From positions 1-64,000 of the forward strand of contig JAVBPZ010000011.1 of NCBI GenBank assembly GCA_031549285.1: a stretch of 64,000 nucleotides of DNA, given 5' to 3'. Positions 33,654 through 42,394 of the stretch are shown here, piece by piece. The position numbers and the translations under genes were made by a program. The stretch comes from JAAYCI01 sp031549285 (GTDB lineage: Bacteria > Bacillota > Clostridia > Oscillospirales > Ruminococcaceae). Numbering within the stretch: position 1 is the stretch's first letter; each line of letters opens with the position of its first letter. The notes under the pieces were generated by a model, which saw only the letters and a program-made list of their open reading frames with translations, was not told the origin of the DNA and did no database searches.

Positions 33654-36296
33654 ATGGAAACCCAAAAGTTCAACATCACCGGCATGACCTGCGCCGCGTG
33701 CGCCGCCCACATAGAAAAGGCGGTGGGCAAGTTGCCGGGCGTGGCCGAGGTGCAGGTAAACTTGCTGGCAAATACCATGATGGTACGGTATGATGCAGGC
33801 CGGGTTTCTGCCGCGGAGATTGTTGCCACCGTGGAAAAAAACGGGTACGGCGCGGCCCCTGTGCCGCTGCCGGGCGTTGCTACGGGGGAAACCACCCCTG
33901 CCAAAAAAGTGGGAAATCCGCTGAAACAGGAAACCCGCTCCATGTGGCGGCGGCTGATTGTCTCCGCCGCGTTTTTGTTGCCGCTTTTGTATGTCAGCAT
34001 GGGGCATATGCTGGGCCTGCCGCTGCCGCCGTTCCTGGCCGGCACCGCAAACGCCATGTCGTTTGCCCTTACGCAGTTTTTGCTTACCCTGCCCATCGCG
34101 CTGGTAAACTATAAATATTTCACCGGCGGGTTTCGCAGCCTGGCGCACGCCGTGCCTAACATGGACAGCCTGATTGCGCTGGGTGCCACCGCGGCTATTG
34201 CGTATGGTGTTTTTGCGATGTACCGCATTGGCTGGGGGCTAGGGCACGGTGAAATAGACGTGGTTACACAGTATATGCACGAATTGTATTTTGAGAGCGC
34301 CGCTACTATCCTCACGTTGATTACGCTGGGGAAAACACTGGAGGCTATCAGTAAGGGACGCACCGGCGCGGCTATTGCTGCGCTGCTGGACCTGGCGCCA
34401 AAAACCGCCGTACTGTTGCGGGACGGGCAGGAGGTGGGGGTTCCGGTGGAACAGGTGCGCCCCGGCGACCTGCTGGCGGTGCGCCCCGGCACCGCTGTAC
34501 CGGTGGACGGCGTGGTGGTGGAGGGCGAGTCTGCGGTGGATGAGTCTGCCCTGACCGGCGAAAGCATCCCTGTGGAAAAAAACACCGGTGACAAGGTGAT
34601 GAGCGCCACCATGAACACCAGCGGGTATTTCGTTATGCGGGCCGAGCGGGTGGGCAATGATACCACCCTGGCACAGATTGTAGCGCTGGTGGAGGACGCC
34701 GGCGCCACCAAGGCGCCGATTGCACAGCTGGCCGACCGGGTAAGCGGCGTTTTCGTGCCGGTGGTCATGGGCATTGCGCTGCTGTGTTTCGCGGTGTGGC
34801 TGTTTGCCGGGATGGGGGTGGAGTTTGCACTGGCGCGCGGCATTACCGTGTTGGTTATTTCCTGCCCCTGTGCGCTGGGGCTGGCCACACCGGTGGCCAT
34901 CATGGTGGGCACCGGCCGCGGCGCGCGGAACGGCATTTTGTACCGCAACGCCACCGCGCTGGAAAACTTCTGCCGGGTGGATACCGTTGTGCTGGATAAA
35001 ACCGGCACCGTAACCGAGGGCAAACCCCGCCTGACCGATGTGATTCCGCTGGGCATTTCGGAAGAAGAGCTGCTGGCCCTGGCCGGCGGGCTGGAGGCAA
35101 AATCGGAACACCCGGTGGCGATTGCCATACTGGAAGCTGCGGCCGCGCGAAACATTTCACCGCTGCCCACCGACGGGTTCGAGGCGCTGTCCGGCCTGGG
35201 GCTGCGGGCACGGGTAGACGGCGCACCCTGTTTTGCTGGCAGCGAACGGCTGATGATGCAGCACGGAATCGATACCACCTTTGCCGGGGCTATGGCCGCC
35301 ACACTGGCTACCGAAGGCAAAACCCCGCTGTATATCGCGCGGGGCGGAAAGCTGGCCGGGCTGCTGGCGGTGGCTGACCTGCCAAAACCCACCAGTGCCG
35401 CCGCGGTGGCCGCACTGCGGCAGCGGGGCCTGCGGGTACTGCTGCTGACCGGCGACAACGCCGCCACCGCCGAGGCGATACGCCAGATGGTGGGCATTGA
35501 CGAAGCCATTGCCGAAGTATTGCCGCAGGATAAAGCCGACGTGGTGAAACAGCTGATGGACGCCGGGCACAAAGTAGCCATGATAGGCGACGGTATTAAC
35601 GACGCACCGGCGCTGGCCCGCGCAGACGTAGGCGTGGCCATTGGCAGCGGTACCGACGTGGCGATAGAATCAGCAGATATTGTGCTGATGAAAAGTGATT
35701 TGGCCGACGCGGTCACCGCATATGATCTTTCTCGTCAGGTGCTGCGGAACATAAAACAGAACCTGTTCTGGGCATTTATCTATAATATCATTGGTATTCC
35801 CATTGCGGCGGGGGTGTTTTACCCGGCGTTTGGCCTGGTACTGAACCCCATGTTTGGCGCCGCCGCGATGAGCCTGTCCAGTGTATTTGTGGTGCTGAAC
35901 GCCTTGCGGTTGAACTTGTTCCGCCCGGCGACACTGCCGGCCACTGGTTCCGCTGCGCAAATGCCTGCCAAAACACAAGGTGGCGCCCCATTTTCCATGC
36001 CGCCGGGAACCGTTTCTCCTTCAGAAACAGCAGCAGCCGTGTTCGCTTCACCTAACAAAGCAACCATTATAAAGGAGGCACCAACTATGGAAAAAATCAT
36101 CACCATTGAAGGGATGTCCTGCGCGCACTGTGTGGCGCATGTGGAAAGCGCGCTGAAGGCGCTGCCGGGGGTGCACAGCGCAGCGGTATCGCTGGAGGAC
36201 AAAAAAGCCACCGTGCAAACCGACGGCAGCGTTAGCGAGGAAGCCCTGCGCGCGGCGGTAACCGAGGCAGGGTACGCGGTAACCGGTATACAATAA
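33654..36296 (+). CDS. copA: Copper-translocating P1B-type ATPase CopA with C-terminal CopZ domain
   Basis: An 880-residue copper exporter. Order: N-terminal HMA domain (residues 1-68, GMTCAACAAHIEKAV), membrane helices, actuator domain (DESALTGESIPVEK), the copper-type CPC in ISCPCALGLATPV, the phosphorylation loop DKTGTVTEGKP, the HP motif SEHPVAI, GDGINDAPALA and final helices to about residue 760. A linker (771-811) then leads into a second HMA domain (812-880, GMSCAHCVAHVESAL). That last part carries its own ribosome binding site and ATG (see 36087), so the gene can be read as copA fused in frame to copZ. AAGGGAGG precedes the ATG at 33654. The linker is Ala/Pro/Thr-rich and reads like translated former intergenic DNA. 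Confidence 0.93.
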   Translation: METQKFNITGMTCAACAAHIEKAVGKLPGVAEVQVNLLANTMMVRYDAGRVSAAEIVATVEKNGYGAAPVPLPGVATGETTPAKKVGNPLKQETRSMWRRLIVSAAFLLPLLYVSMGHMLGLPLPPFLAGTANAMSFALTQFLLTLPIALVNYKYFTGGFRSLAHAVPNMDSLIALGATAAIAYGVFAMYRIGWGLGHGEIDVVTQYMHELYFESAATILTLITLGKTLEAISKGRTGAAIAALLDLAPKTAVLLRDGQEVGVPVEQVRPGDLLAVRPGTAVPVDGVVVEGESAVDESALTGESIPVEKNTGDKVMSATMNTSGYFVMRAERVGNDTTLAQIVALVEDAGATKAPIAQLADRVSGVFVPVVMGIALLCFAVWLFAGMGVEFALARGITVLVISCPCALGLATPVAIMVGTGRGARNGILYRNATALENFCRVDTVVLDKTGTVTEGKPRLTDVIPLGISEEELLALAGGLEAKSEHPVAIAILEAAAARNISPLPTDGFEALSGLGLRARVDGAPCFAGSERLMMQHGIDTTFAGAMAATLATEGKTPLYIARGGKLAGLLAVADLPKPTSAAAVAALRQRGLRVLLLTGDNAATAEAIRQMVGIDEAIAEVLPQDKADVVKQLMDAGHKVAMIGDGINDAPALARADVGVAIGSGTDVAIESADIVLMKSDLADAVTAYDLSRQVLRNIKQNLFWAFIYNIIGIPIAAGVFYPAFGLVLNPMFGAAAMSLSSVFVVLNALRLNLFRPATLPATGSAAQMPAKTQGGAPFSMPPGTVSPSETAAAVFASPNKATIIKEAPTMEKIITIEGMSCAHCVAHVESALKALPGVHSAAVSLEDKKATVQTDGSVSEEALRAAVTEAGYAVTGIQ
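36087..36296 (+). CDS. copZ: Internal start: CopZ-like copper chaperone within copA
   Basis: The ATG at 36087, in frame with copA, is preceded by a perfect AAAGGAGG (36071-36078) at eight bases, stronger than most sites in this window. The product would be a complete 69-residue HMA chaperone, MEKIITIEGMSCAHC..., with the CxxC copper site at residues 12-15. CopZ normally hands Cu(I) to CopA. There is no stop between the two, so the same codons also encode the C-terminal domain of the 880-residue protein. Translation as a separate chaperone is inferred from the site. Confidence 0.7.
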   Translation: MEKIITIEGMSCAHCVAHVESALKALPGVHSAAVSLEDKKATVQTDGSVSEEALRAAVTEAGYAVTGIQ

Positions 36297-36388
36297 GCAA
36301 AACTTCACCTGGCAACCGTACTCACTTTTTTCCTCGCTCTGTATCCACTTTGTTCTATTCTATGACGTTTTTCCTATGACATACTTGC

Positions 36389-36493
36389 TCAAGCCAGCCG
36401 CTCCACAAATAGCATCCAGCCGGCTATCATCAACAGCGAAACCGCCAGCGCTACGGTAAAGATGATTTCCCCCAGGTATCGCTTGTTTTCCAT
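36389..36493 (-). CDS. Small 34-residue membrane peptide
   Basis: ATG at 36493 to TGA at 36389-36391, with AAAGGTGG eight bases upstream on the minus strand. The peptide MENKRYLGEIIFTV... is a basic/polar start plus one membrane segment (about residues 8-29), ending VERLA. It lies in a 570-base gap between copA and cheB that otherwise holds no gene I can see besides the cheB terminator. Function and family are unknown to me; the good ribosome binding site and single-helix design are the support. Confidence 0.5.
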   Translation of the reverse strand: MENKRYLGEIIFTVALAVSLLMIAGWMLFVERLA

Positions 36494-36751
36494 ACCAAAT
36501 GCCACCTTTCTCTTTCTCGGTTAACGCACTAGGGTAAGTGTAGGGGATAAACGGTGCCGCTGCGTACCGGGTTGTGTAAAAAATAGGTAAAAGCTGCACG
36601 GCGCGCAGAAAACCTTTTTGGCTTTCCAGCGCCGCGGCCGCTGCAACGTACACGGGGATGCTACAGACAAAAGGCAGCTCTGGTTACACCGCCAGCAGAG
36701 CGCAGGCCCAAAAACATGGGAAGCCGTGTGATGTTCGCGTCCCTTTTCCTC

Positions 36752-36799
36752 ACACAAAAAAGCCAGACCAAAACACGAAATCCGTGTCTTGGCCTGGCT
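36752..36799 (-). terminator. Terminator after cheB
   Basis: A long imperfect stem (36761-36799): AGCCAG/CTGGCT, then CCAA/TTGG and CACG/CGTG around an AAAT-containing loop. It is followed on the minus strand by TTTTTTGTG. Confidence 0.85.
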
Positions 36800-36866
36800 G
36801 TATTATTTCCTGTCATCAGTGTTACAAACATATTTGCCATCTGCGCGAACGCATGTGCAGAATCCG

Positions 36867-37895
36867 CTACCGCATACCGTTCACACAGCGCACCAGTTCT
36901 GCCGCCATTTCGTCCAGCGGCAGCTGCTTTTCCACCGCGCCCATGTTGTAGGCCGCCATGGGCATACCATACACCACACTGGTGGCCTTGTCCTGCCCAA
37001 AGGTGCGCGCACCGGCTGTGCGCATACGCAGCAGACCCTCGGCGCCATCGCTGCCCATACCGGTCAGGATGACCCCCACCGCACATTTCTTGGCTATTTT
37101 TGCCGCAGAATCGAACAACACGCCCACCGAGGGAATGTGTCCATTTACCTTTTCGCCCTGCTGGGAGGAGGCATAATACCCCTGCGCATCCTTACACAGG
37201 CGCATCTGGTACCCTCCCGCCGCCAGCAGCAGCAGCCCTGTTTCCAAACGGTCGCCGTCATGTACCTCGCGCACCCGCATCTTGCATTCTTTGTTCATGC
37301 GCTCGGCATACATGGTGGTGAACACCGCCGGCATATGCTGGGTCACCAGCACCGGCGGGAAATTTTCCGGCAGGTTACGCACCACCGCCAAAATAGCGTC
37401 GGTGCCACCGGTGGAGGCCCCAATACACACCACCACGTTCGGCGGCGTACCGGTCAGCAGCAGGCCATCCTGCGGCATCGCCGCTTTTTTGGCCGCCATC
37501 TTCGCCTTTATGTTCGCCACCGATGCCGTCCGCACGGTGGTGATGACCCGGGCAAAAAAATTCGCGCTGGTTTCGTCGGCGGTCGGTTTCTGGATAAAAT
37601 CCACCGCGCCGCTTTTCAGGGCGCTTAGGGTAACGCCCGGCGTGCCGGAAATAACCACCACCGGCACCGGGTAGATAGGCAGCAATCGCTTTACAAACTC
37701 CAGGCCGGACATCTTTGGCATCTGGACATCGCACAAGATCACATCCGGGCACAGCCCCGGCGCCGTGTCCAGCGCTTCCTGCCCATCCATGGCGGTGCCC
37801 ACCACCAGAATATCGGCTTCCTTTTCCAGCGCGCTTTGCAGGGTGCGCAGAAACAAAATGGAATCATCCACCAACATTACCCGGATCTGTTTCAT
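36867..37895 (-). CDS. cheB: Chemotaxis methylesterase CheB
   Basis: A 342-residue protein-glutamate methylesterase/deamidase acting on chemoreceptors. The receiver domain (1-125) has MLVDDSILF and the phospho-acceptor Asp in DVILCDVQMPKMSG, and the Lys in FIQKP. The catalytic domain (about 150-342) has Ser in CIGASTGGTDAIL, His in VTQHMPAVFTTMYAERM and Asp in ILTGMGSDGAEGL. The ATG at 37895 has GGGGGAGG upstream. It is the last gene of the cheA-cheW-cheR-cheB series, 245 bases beyond cheR. Confidence 0.95.
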   Translation of the reverse strand: MKQIRVMLVDDSILFLRTLQSALEKEADILVVGTAMDGQEALDTAPGLCPDVILCDVQMPKMSGLEFVKRLLPIYPVPVVVISGTPGVTLSALKSGAVDFIQKPTADETSANFFARVITTVRTASVANIKAKMAAKKAAMPQDGLLLTGTPPNVVVCIGASTGGTDAILAVVRNLPENFPPVLVTQHMPAVFTTMYAERMNKECKMRVREVHDGDRLETGLLLLAAGGYQMRLCKDAQGYYASSQQGEKVNGHIPSVGVLFDSAAKIAKKCAVGVILTGMGSDGAEGLLRMRTAGARTFGQDKATSVVYGMPMAAYNMGAVEKQLPLDEMAAELVRCVNGMR

Positions 37896-38140
37896 TTCGC
37901 ACCTCCCCCGCACGTACTGTCCGCCAGATTGCCGCAATAACAGGCTATTTCTTTTATTTTTACAAAAATGACGCCGGTTGTCAATGCGGCAGCGCAAATT
38001 AACACCAGAAAGTTGGCACAAACAACGAAACAACGGGCGACACTGCCGGAAATAGACCGGCACTGCCGCCCGCTGGCATATGCAACATTTTGTTCGTCCC
38101 CATACGGCCTGGCCCTGGCACCAAACAGAATGCCATCCGC

Positions 38141-38950
38141 TTATTTCTGGAAAATGGAAGGCTTCAGCATAGTATACTCGCTCTCACCCCGGGAGATGTT
38201 CTCGGAGTGGCTGATGAAGAAAAACCCGCCCGGCTCGGTCCACTGATAATATTTGTGCACCAGCTCGGTCTTGCGCTGTTTGTCAAAATATATCATGACA
38301 TTGCGGCAAAAGATAATCTCAAACGGACGGGTAAAGCGGAACGGATCCATCAGGTTAAAAATGCGGAAGGTGACCAGATCGCGCACCCGCTGGCTGACCT
38401 GATAGTTGTCGTCCTGCAGCTTGTCAAAATATTTTTCTATCCAGTCTGGCGGGACGTCTTTCAGCGATTCTTTCGCGTATACCGCCCGCTGTGCCTGGCT
38501 GAGCACCTGCTGCGAAATATCGCTGGCCAGCAGTGCTATTTTAGGGCATCGGCCTTTTTTCTTTTCATAATAATCCAGCACGGTCATGGCGATGGTATAG
38601 GGCTCCTCGCCGGAGGAACACCCCGCGCTCCAGATGCGCAGGTCATTGTGCGTGTTTGTTTTGTCCAGGTGAGGCAGGGCAACCTCCTGTAAATAGGTGA
38701 AATGTTCCTTTTCCCGCAGGAAAAATGTAAGGTTCGTGGTCAGGCGGTTCAGCATCATCTGCAGCTCCACACCGCTTTTGTCGTTGGTGACAAGGTCGAT
38801 ATAATCAGAAAAATTGTCCATACCATACTGCTGGATTACCGAGGCAAGCCGTCCTTGGATCAGCATTCGTTTTTTGCTTAAATCAATGCCGAAATTTGCC
38901 TGTACATAATCGCGCAGGCGGACAAACTCGCTATCGCTCAGCATAATCAT
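38141..38950 (-). CDS. cheR: Chemotaxis methyltransferase CheR
   Basis: A 269-residue SAM-dependent methyltransferase that methylates chemoreceptor glutamates. The N-terminal helical domain (1-75) includes VRLRDYVQANFGIDLSKKR; the SAM-binding loop is IWSAGCSSGEEPYTIAM (about residue 112) and the domain continues with FEIIFCRNVMIYF. The ATG at 38950 has AAAGGA ten bases upstream. It is separated from cheW by 376 bases containing hairpins, so it may have its own promoter. Confidence 0.95.
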   Translation of the reverse strand: MIMLSDSEFVRLRDYVQANFGIDLSKKRMLIQGRLASVIQQYGMDNFSDYIDLVTNDKSGVELQMMLNRLTTNLTFFLREKEHFTYLQEVALPHLDKTNTHNDLRIWSAGCSSGEEPYTIAMTVLDYYEKKKGRCPKIALLASDISQQVLSQAQRAVYAKESLKDVPPDWIEKYFDKLQDDNYQVSQRVRDLVTFRIFNLMDPFRFTRPFEIIFCRNVMIYFDKQRKTELVHKYYQWTEPGGFFFISHSENISRGESEYTMLKPSIFQK

Positions 38951-39058
38951 AGGTGATGGGTCCTTTCCTGGTCGGAGTATGGATATTTCGATATATAGTC
39001 AACTGAATTTTGAAAAGGGTCCTAAAATACAGATGTTGACTATGAAGAACAAAATCAT

Positions 39059-39102
39059 AAACCCGCACACGGCGCGGGTTTACACGGCCATATTGGCCGT
39101 GT
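39059..39102 (-). terminator. Tandem hairpins between cheW and cheR
   Basis: On the minus strand a stem ACACGGCCA/TGGCCGTGT (39082-39102) is directly followed by AAACCCGCGC.../GCGGGTTT (39059-39081) and then TATGATTTTG. Probably the cheW terminator or a processing site. The rest of the 38951-39326 gap holds no gene I can recognise. A TTGACT box (minus strand, near 39000) is a possible -35 for cheR, but its -10 is unclear. Confidence 0.6.
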
Positions 39103-39326
39103 GTTTCAAACCGTATAAAAAAGCAGCGCCGCAGGCAACAAATACGGCACTGCCCCATTTCCCCCGAGTAACCGCCGGTTTATTCCGCGTACCGCGTATT
39201 GCCTGTGGTTTTACCCTGGCCACAACCCAAAATCGCCGAACTCTGCGGCAAACTCCATTTAACCGGCGGTTCCCTGACAGCGCCTGGCAAACACAAAAGG
39301 ATTTTTCGCGCCAACCTGCGCTACAT

Positions 39327-39824
39327 TTACACCATGTTCAGAACGTTGTCATCCTCCAGGATGGTCTCGCAGTTCAGGTTCATAATAAGGGTATTGCTAT
39401 CCCGCAGGCGCGCCACCGAGGTCATGTACCGGTTTGCATTTACGGTGGAAAACTCCGGCAGGTTCGAGGTGGTAACATCTTCCGCGCGCACCACATTGGA
39501 TACACGGTCCACCACCAGGCCCACCATGATCTCCCCCAGCACCGTAATGATGATGTTGGTTTGGTCATCATAGGCACGCTCCGGCAAACCAAACTTCAGC
39601 CGGACATCCACCAGCGGCACAATACCGCCACGCAGGTTGATAATGCCCTTCACATATTCCGGGGTTCCGGGCACCTTTGCAATCGGCTGCACACTAATAA
39701 TCTCCAGCACGTTGATAAGCGGCAGGCCATATACCGTCTCCCCTATAAAAAAAGTAAGGGAAGTATTTTCCAGTTCCTCTTGGGTAAGGTCTGTTGGTAT
39801 CGTGGTGGTTTGCATATCATCCAT
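39327..39824 (-). CDS. cheW: Chemotaxis coupling protein CheW
   Basis: A 165-residue adaptor linking chemoreceptors to CheA. The CheW fold is seen in TSLTFFIGETVYGLPLINVLEII, the signature VKGIINLRGGIVPLVDVRLKFG and LVVDRVSNVVRAE. A 20-residue acidic leader precedes it. The ATG at 39824 has GGAGGGG upstream. It follows cheA by 51 bases. Confidence 0.95.
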   Translation of the reverse strand: MDDMQTTTIPTDLTQEELENTSLTFFIGETVYGLPLINVLEIISVQPIAKVPGTPEYVKGIINLRGGIVPLVDVRLKFGLPERAYDDQTNIIITVLGEIMVGLVVDRVSNVVRAEDVTTSNLPEFSTVNANRYMTSVARLRDSNTLIMNLNCETILEDDNVLNMV

Positions 39825-39875
39825 GAATGAACCCCTCCTTCAATTCAAAATTTACGCAGCCGGCGCCGGCATGTC

Positions 39876-41984
39876 TTATCCGGCAGCCCGGGCCACACCA
39901 GAGGCTTGCCCACGGTAAGAGCCCAGCAGGCAGTTGATGTCCAGAATAAGGCTGATGGAGCCGTCGCCCATGATGGTGCAGCCGGAGAACCCCAGGTCCT
40001 TCACGTTGTAGCGGTTAAAGAAGGTTGGGAAACTCTTGACCACCACCTGTTGCTCACCAATCAGCTTGTCGGTGAAGATGCAGGCACTGCTTTCGCCGCT
40101 TTCCACAATAATCATGATGCCTTCCGATAGGTCGGTGATGGCATCTTCAATATTATAAATGCGATGCAGCCGGATGATGGGATAGCACACGCCACGTACC
40201 ATCACCATCTCGGTACCGTCGGTGTCATACAATAGCTCGGTATCGGGGCTCAGCTTGTATATCTGGCTGATGGAGGTGATGGGAATGGTAAAGGTATCCT
40301 CCGCCACGCCAATCTCCATGCCGTCCACAATAGCCAGGGTCAGCGGGATCTTGATGGTGAAGGTGGTGCCTTTGCCCTGCACAGACTCCACCGATACCGT
40401 ACCGCCCACCTTCTCGATATTCTTGCGTACCACGTCCATGCCCACGCCGCGCCCAGAGTACTCGGTCACCACCTCGTTGGTGGAAAAACCGGGCATCATA
40501 ATCAGCGTGAACGCTTCCTTGTCGGTATACTCTGCCCTTGGCTTCGTCAGTATACCGTTCTTTTCCGCCTTGCTCAGGATGCGCTCCCGGTCCAGGCCCG
40601 CGCCGTCGTCCGCAACCTCAATGATGATGTCGCTGCCAATATTCTGCGCAGAGAGCGTAACGGTGCCTTCCTCCGGCTTGCCATGGGCAATGCGTTCTTC
40701 CGGCGTTTCAATGCCATGGTCCATGGAATTGCGGATCATATGCATCAGCGGGTCGGCCAGCACGTCGGTGATGTTTTTGTCCACCTCGGTCTCGCCGCCC
40801 AGGGTAACCAGATCGGTCTCTTTGCCCAGGTTCTTGTTCATGTCCCGCACAATGCGCTGCATCTTCTGGAAGGTACCGGTCAGCGGCACCATGCGAATGC
40901 TCATGACAATATCCTGCAGCTGGTCGGTCAGCTTGCGCAGCTGCCGGGCCGATTTATTGAAGTTGTCCAGCGGCAGGTCCTTCAGGTCCGGGTTAGAGGC
41001 CACCATGCTCTCGGCAATTACAATCTCGCCCATGATGTTCACCAGGCTGTCCAGCTTTGTCTGGTTCACGCTGATCAGGCTTTGTTTCCCGCCGGCCGGT
41101 GCCGTCGCCGCAGATTTTTGTGATTCATCCTGTTTGCCCGCCTGGGTATCTTCCATCGCAGCCGCTTCCGTTTCTTCGCTGGCTTCAGCAGCCTCTGCCT
41201 CTTCCTCCACCTCTTCATAAGACGCAATGTTGGTGGATTCTTCTATCAAGCGGAAAATCATGCTCATATCGTCGGCAAAACGCAGCCGGATAAGGAACCC
41301 GTTTTCGACGATTTCCTTCATCGCCTCGGGGTTTACCTCGGGGTTCTCCGGGATGGTCTGCAGAATTTCGCAGTATTCTTTCAGATGGGTTACCAGCATG
41401 AAGGCGCGTACATTCTCCATCTGTGCTTCCTCCTGGAAGAACACGCGCACGGTATGCACATCGTCGCCGGCGGGCACCGCTACTGCCGCCACGGCGGCAG
41501 GTTGTGCGGGCGCTTTGGCCGCTTTTTTTGTTTTCTTCGCCGCCGGGGCGCGCGGGGCTTCACCCCGCAGGGCGGCCACCTCCGCGGTGATGGAACTGGT
41601 CAGGCTGGCAGGATTTCCAGATTTATACCCCTCGGGATCCTCCTGCAGGTTTCCCATTTCCTGGCGCAGGAAATCCGACACGCCAAATAGAATGTCAAAA
41701 ATGATGCCGGTATTCTCCTTACCCATTTTGGCAGGCTCGTCCCGGATGATGAAAAACATGTCCTCCGCATGGTGGGTCATTTCAGACACGTCAGAAAGGC
41801 CCATCATCGCGGCGGAGCCTTTCACCGTGTGCATGGTGCGGAAAATTTCATTGATTTGGTCTTCCGACAGCTTTCGTTCCTTCTCCGCCACAATCAGGAT
41901 CTCATCCAGCTGATCCAGCAACGTTGTGGTCTCAAAAATGAAGGTATCCAGCATTGGCCGCATGCTTTCGTCAATTACACTCAT
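39876..41984 (-). CDS. cheA: Chemotaxis histidine kinase CheA
   Basis: A 702-residue kinase that phosphorylates CheY and CheB. Order: HPt domain with the phosphorylated His in FRTMHTVKGSAAMMG (about residue 47), an Ala/Lys/Pro linker, a P2-like regulator-binding domain (about 180-270), an acidic Glu/Ala-rich stretch, dimerisation domain, ATPase domain (MHMIRNSMDHGIETPEERI, VADDGAGLDRERI, YSGRGVGMDVV) and C-terminal CheW-like domain. I use the ATG at 41984 (MSVIDESMRP), with AGGTG upstream; the longer in-frame reading to 42344 crosses the promoter. Confidence 0.95.
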   Translation of the reverse strand: MSVIDESMRPMLDTFIFETTTLLDQLDEILIVAEKERKLSEDQINEIFRTMHTVKGSAAMMGLSDVSEMTHHAEDMFFIIRDEPAKMGKENTGIIFDILFGVSDFLRQEMGNLQEDPEGYKSGNPASLTSSITAEVAALRGEAPRAPAAKKTKKAAKAPAQPAAVAAVAVPAGDDVHTVRVFFQEEAQMENVRAFMLVTHLKEYCEILQTIPENPEVNPEAMKEIVENGFLIRLRFADDMSMIFRLIEESTNIASYEEVEEEAEAAEASEETEAAAMEDTQAGKQDESQKSAATAPAGGKQSLISVNQTKLDSLVNIMGEIVIAESMVASNPDLKDLPLDNFNKSARQLRKLTDQLQDIVMSIRMVPLTGTFQKMQRIVRDMNKNLGKETDLVTLGGETEVDKNITDVLADPLMHMIRNSMDHGIETPEERIAHGKPEEGTVTLSAQNIGSDIIIEVADDGAGLDRERILSKAEKNGILTKPRAEYTDKEAFTLIMMPGFSTNEVVTEYSGRGVGMDVVRKNIEKVGGTVSVESVQGKGTTFTIKIPLTLAIVDGMEIGVAEDTFTIPITSISQIYKLSPDTELLYDTDGTEMVMVRGVCYPIIRLHRIYNIEDAITDLSEGIMIIVESGESSACIFTDKLIGEQQVVVKSFPTFFNRYNVKDLGFSGCTIMGDGSISLILDINCLLGSYRGQASGVARAAG

Positions 41985-42167
41985 TTCGTTCACCTGCTTT
42001 ACAAGAGATGGGGGAAGTACTCGCTTTTGCTGTAGTTGTCGCCGAACGGCACCAGCTATGCCCACACCGCCAAACCGGGCTTTTCGTTGGCACGAAAAAC
42101 GCCCTCTGGCGGGGTTTGCCATCGCCGGGGGTAAATTTTTACAGACCCCGCACGATATATATTGTAT

Positions 42168-42206
42168 ATTATACTTTGTTTTCTTCCGGGTGCAATATTG
42201 CGCCCG
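42168..42206 (-). promoter_or_regulatory. cheA promoter with overlapping palindrome
   Basis: On the minus strand TTGCAC (42190-42195), a 16-base spacer and TATAAT (42168-42173). The -35 lies inside a 20-base near-perfect palindrome at 42187-42206 (CGGGTGCAATATTGCGCCCG, one mismatched pair). Further out, TGCACAA (42223-42229) and TTGTGCA (42255-42261) are inverted, and CAGTGAT is repeated at 42214 and 42234. This looks like an operator array in the 410-base gap between cheA and the FliK-like gene, which holds no gene. Confidence 0.6.
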
Positions 42207-42394
42207 AATCACACAGTGATGTTGCACAATTTTCAGTGATTTCCCAGAGACAATTTGTGCAGTATTGCCAAACCGCTGTTCTAATGACGGTAAACATGGT
42301 AAAATATGGAAAAAGTAGGTTTGAACATTTTTACCCGTACCCATTTTGGGGTATGGAACCAGCGTCGATTTTAATGTAAAAAGGAGCAGTCCTC

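Noticed and set aside
34109..35716. 535-codon minus-strand frame opposite copA
   Set aside because: Ser/Thr/Ala low-complexity product with no domain pattern; mirror of the copper ATPase codons.
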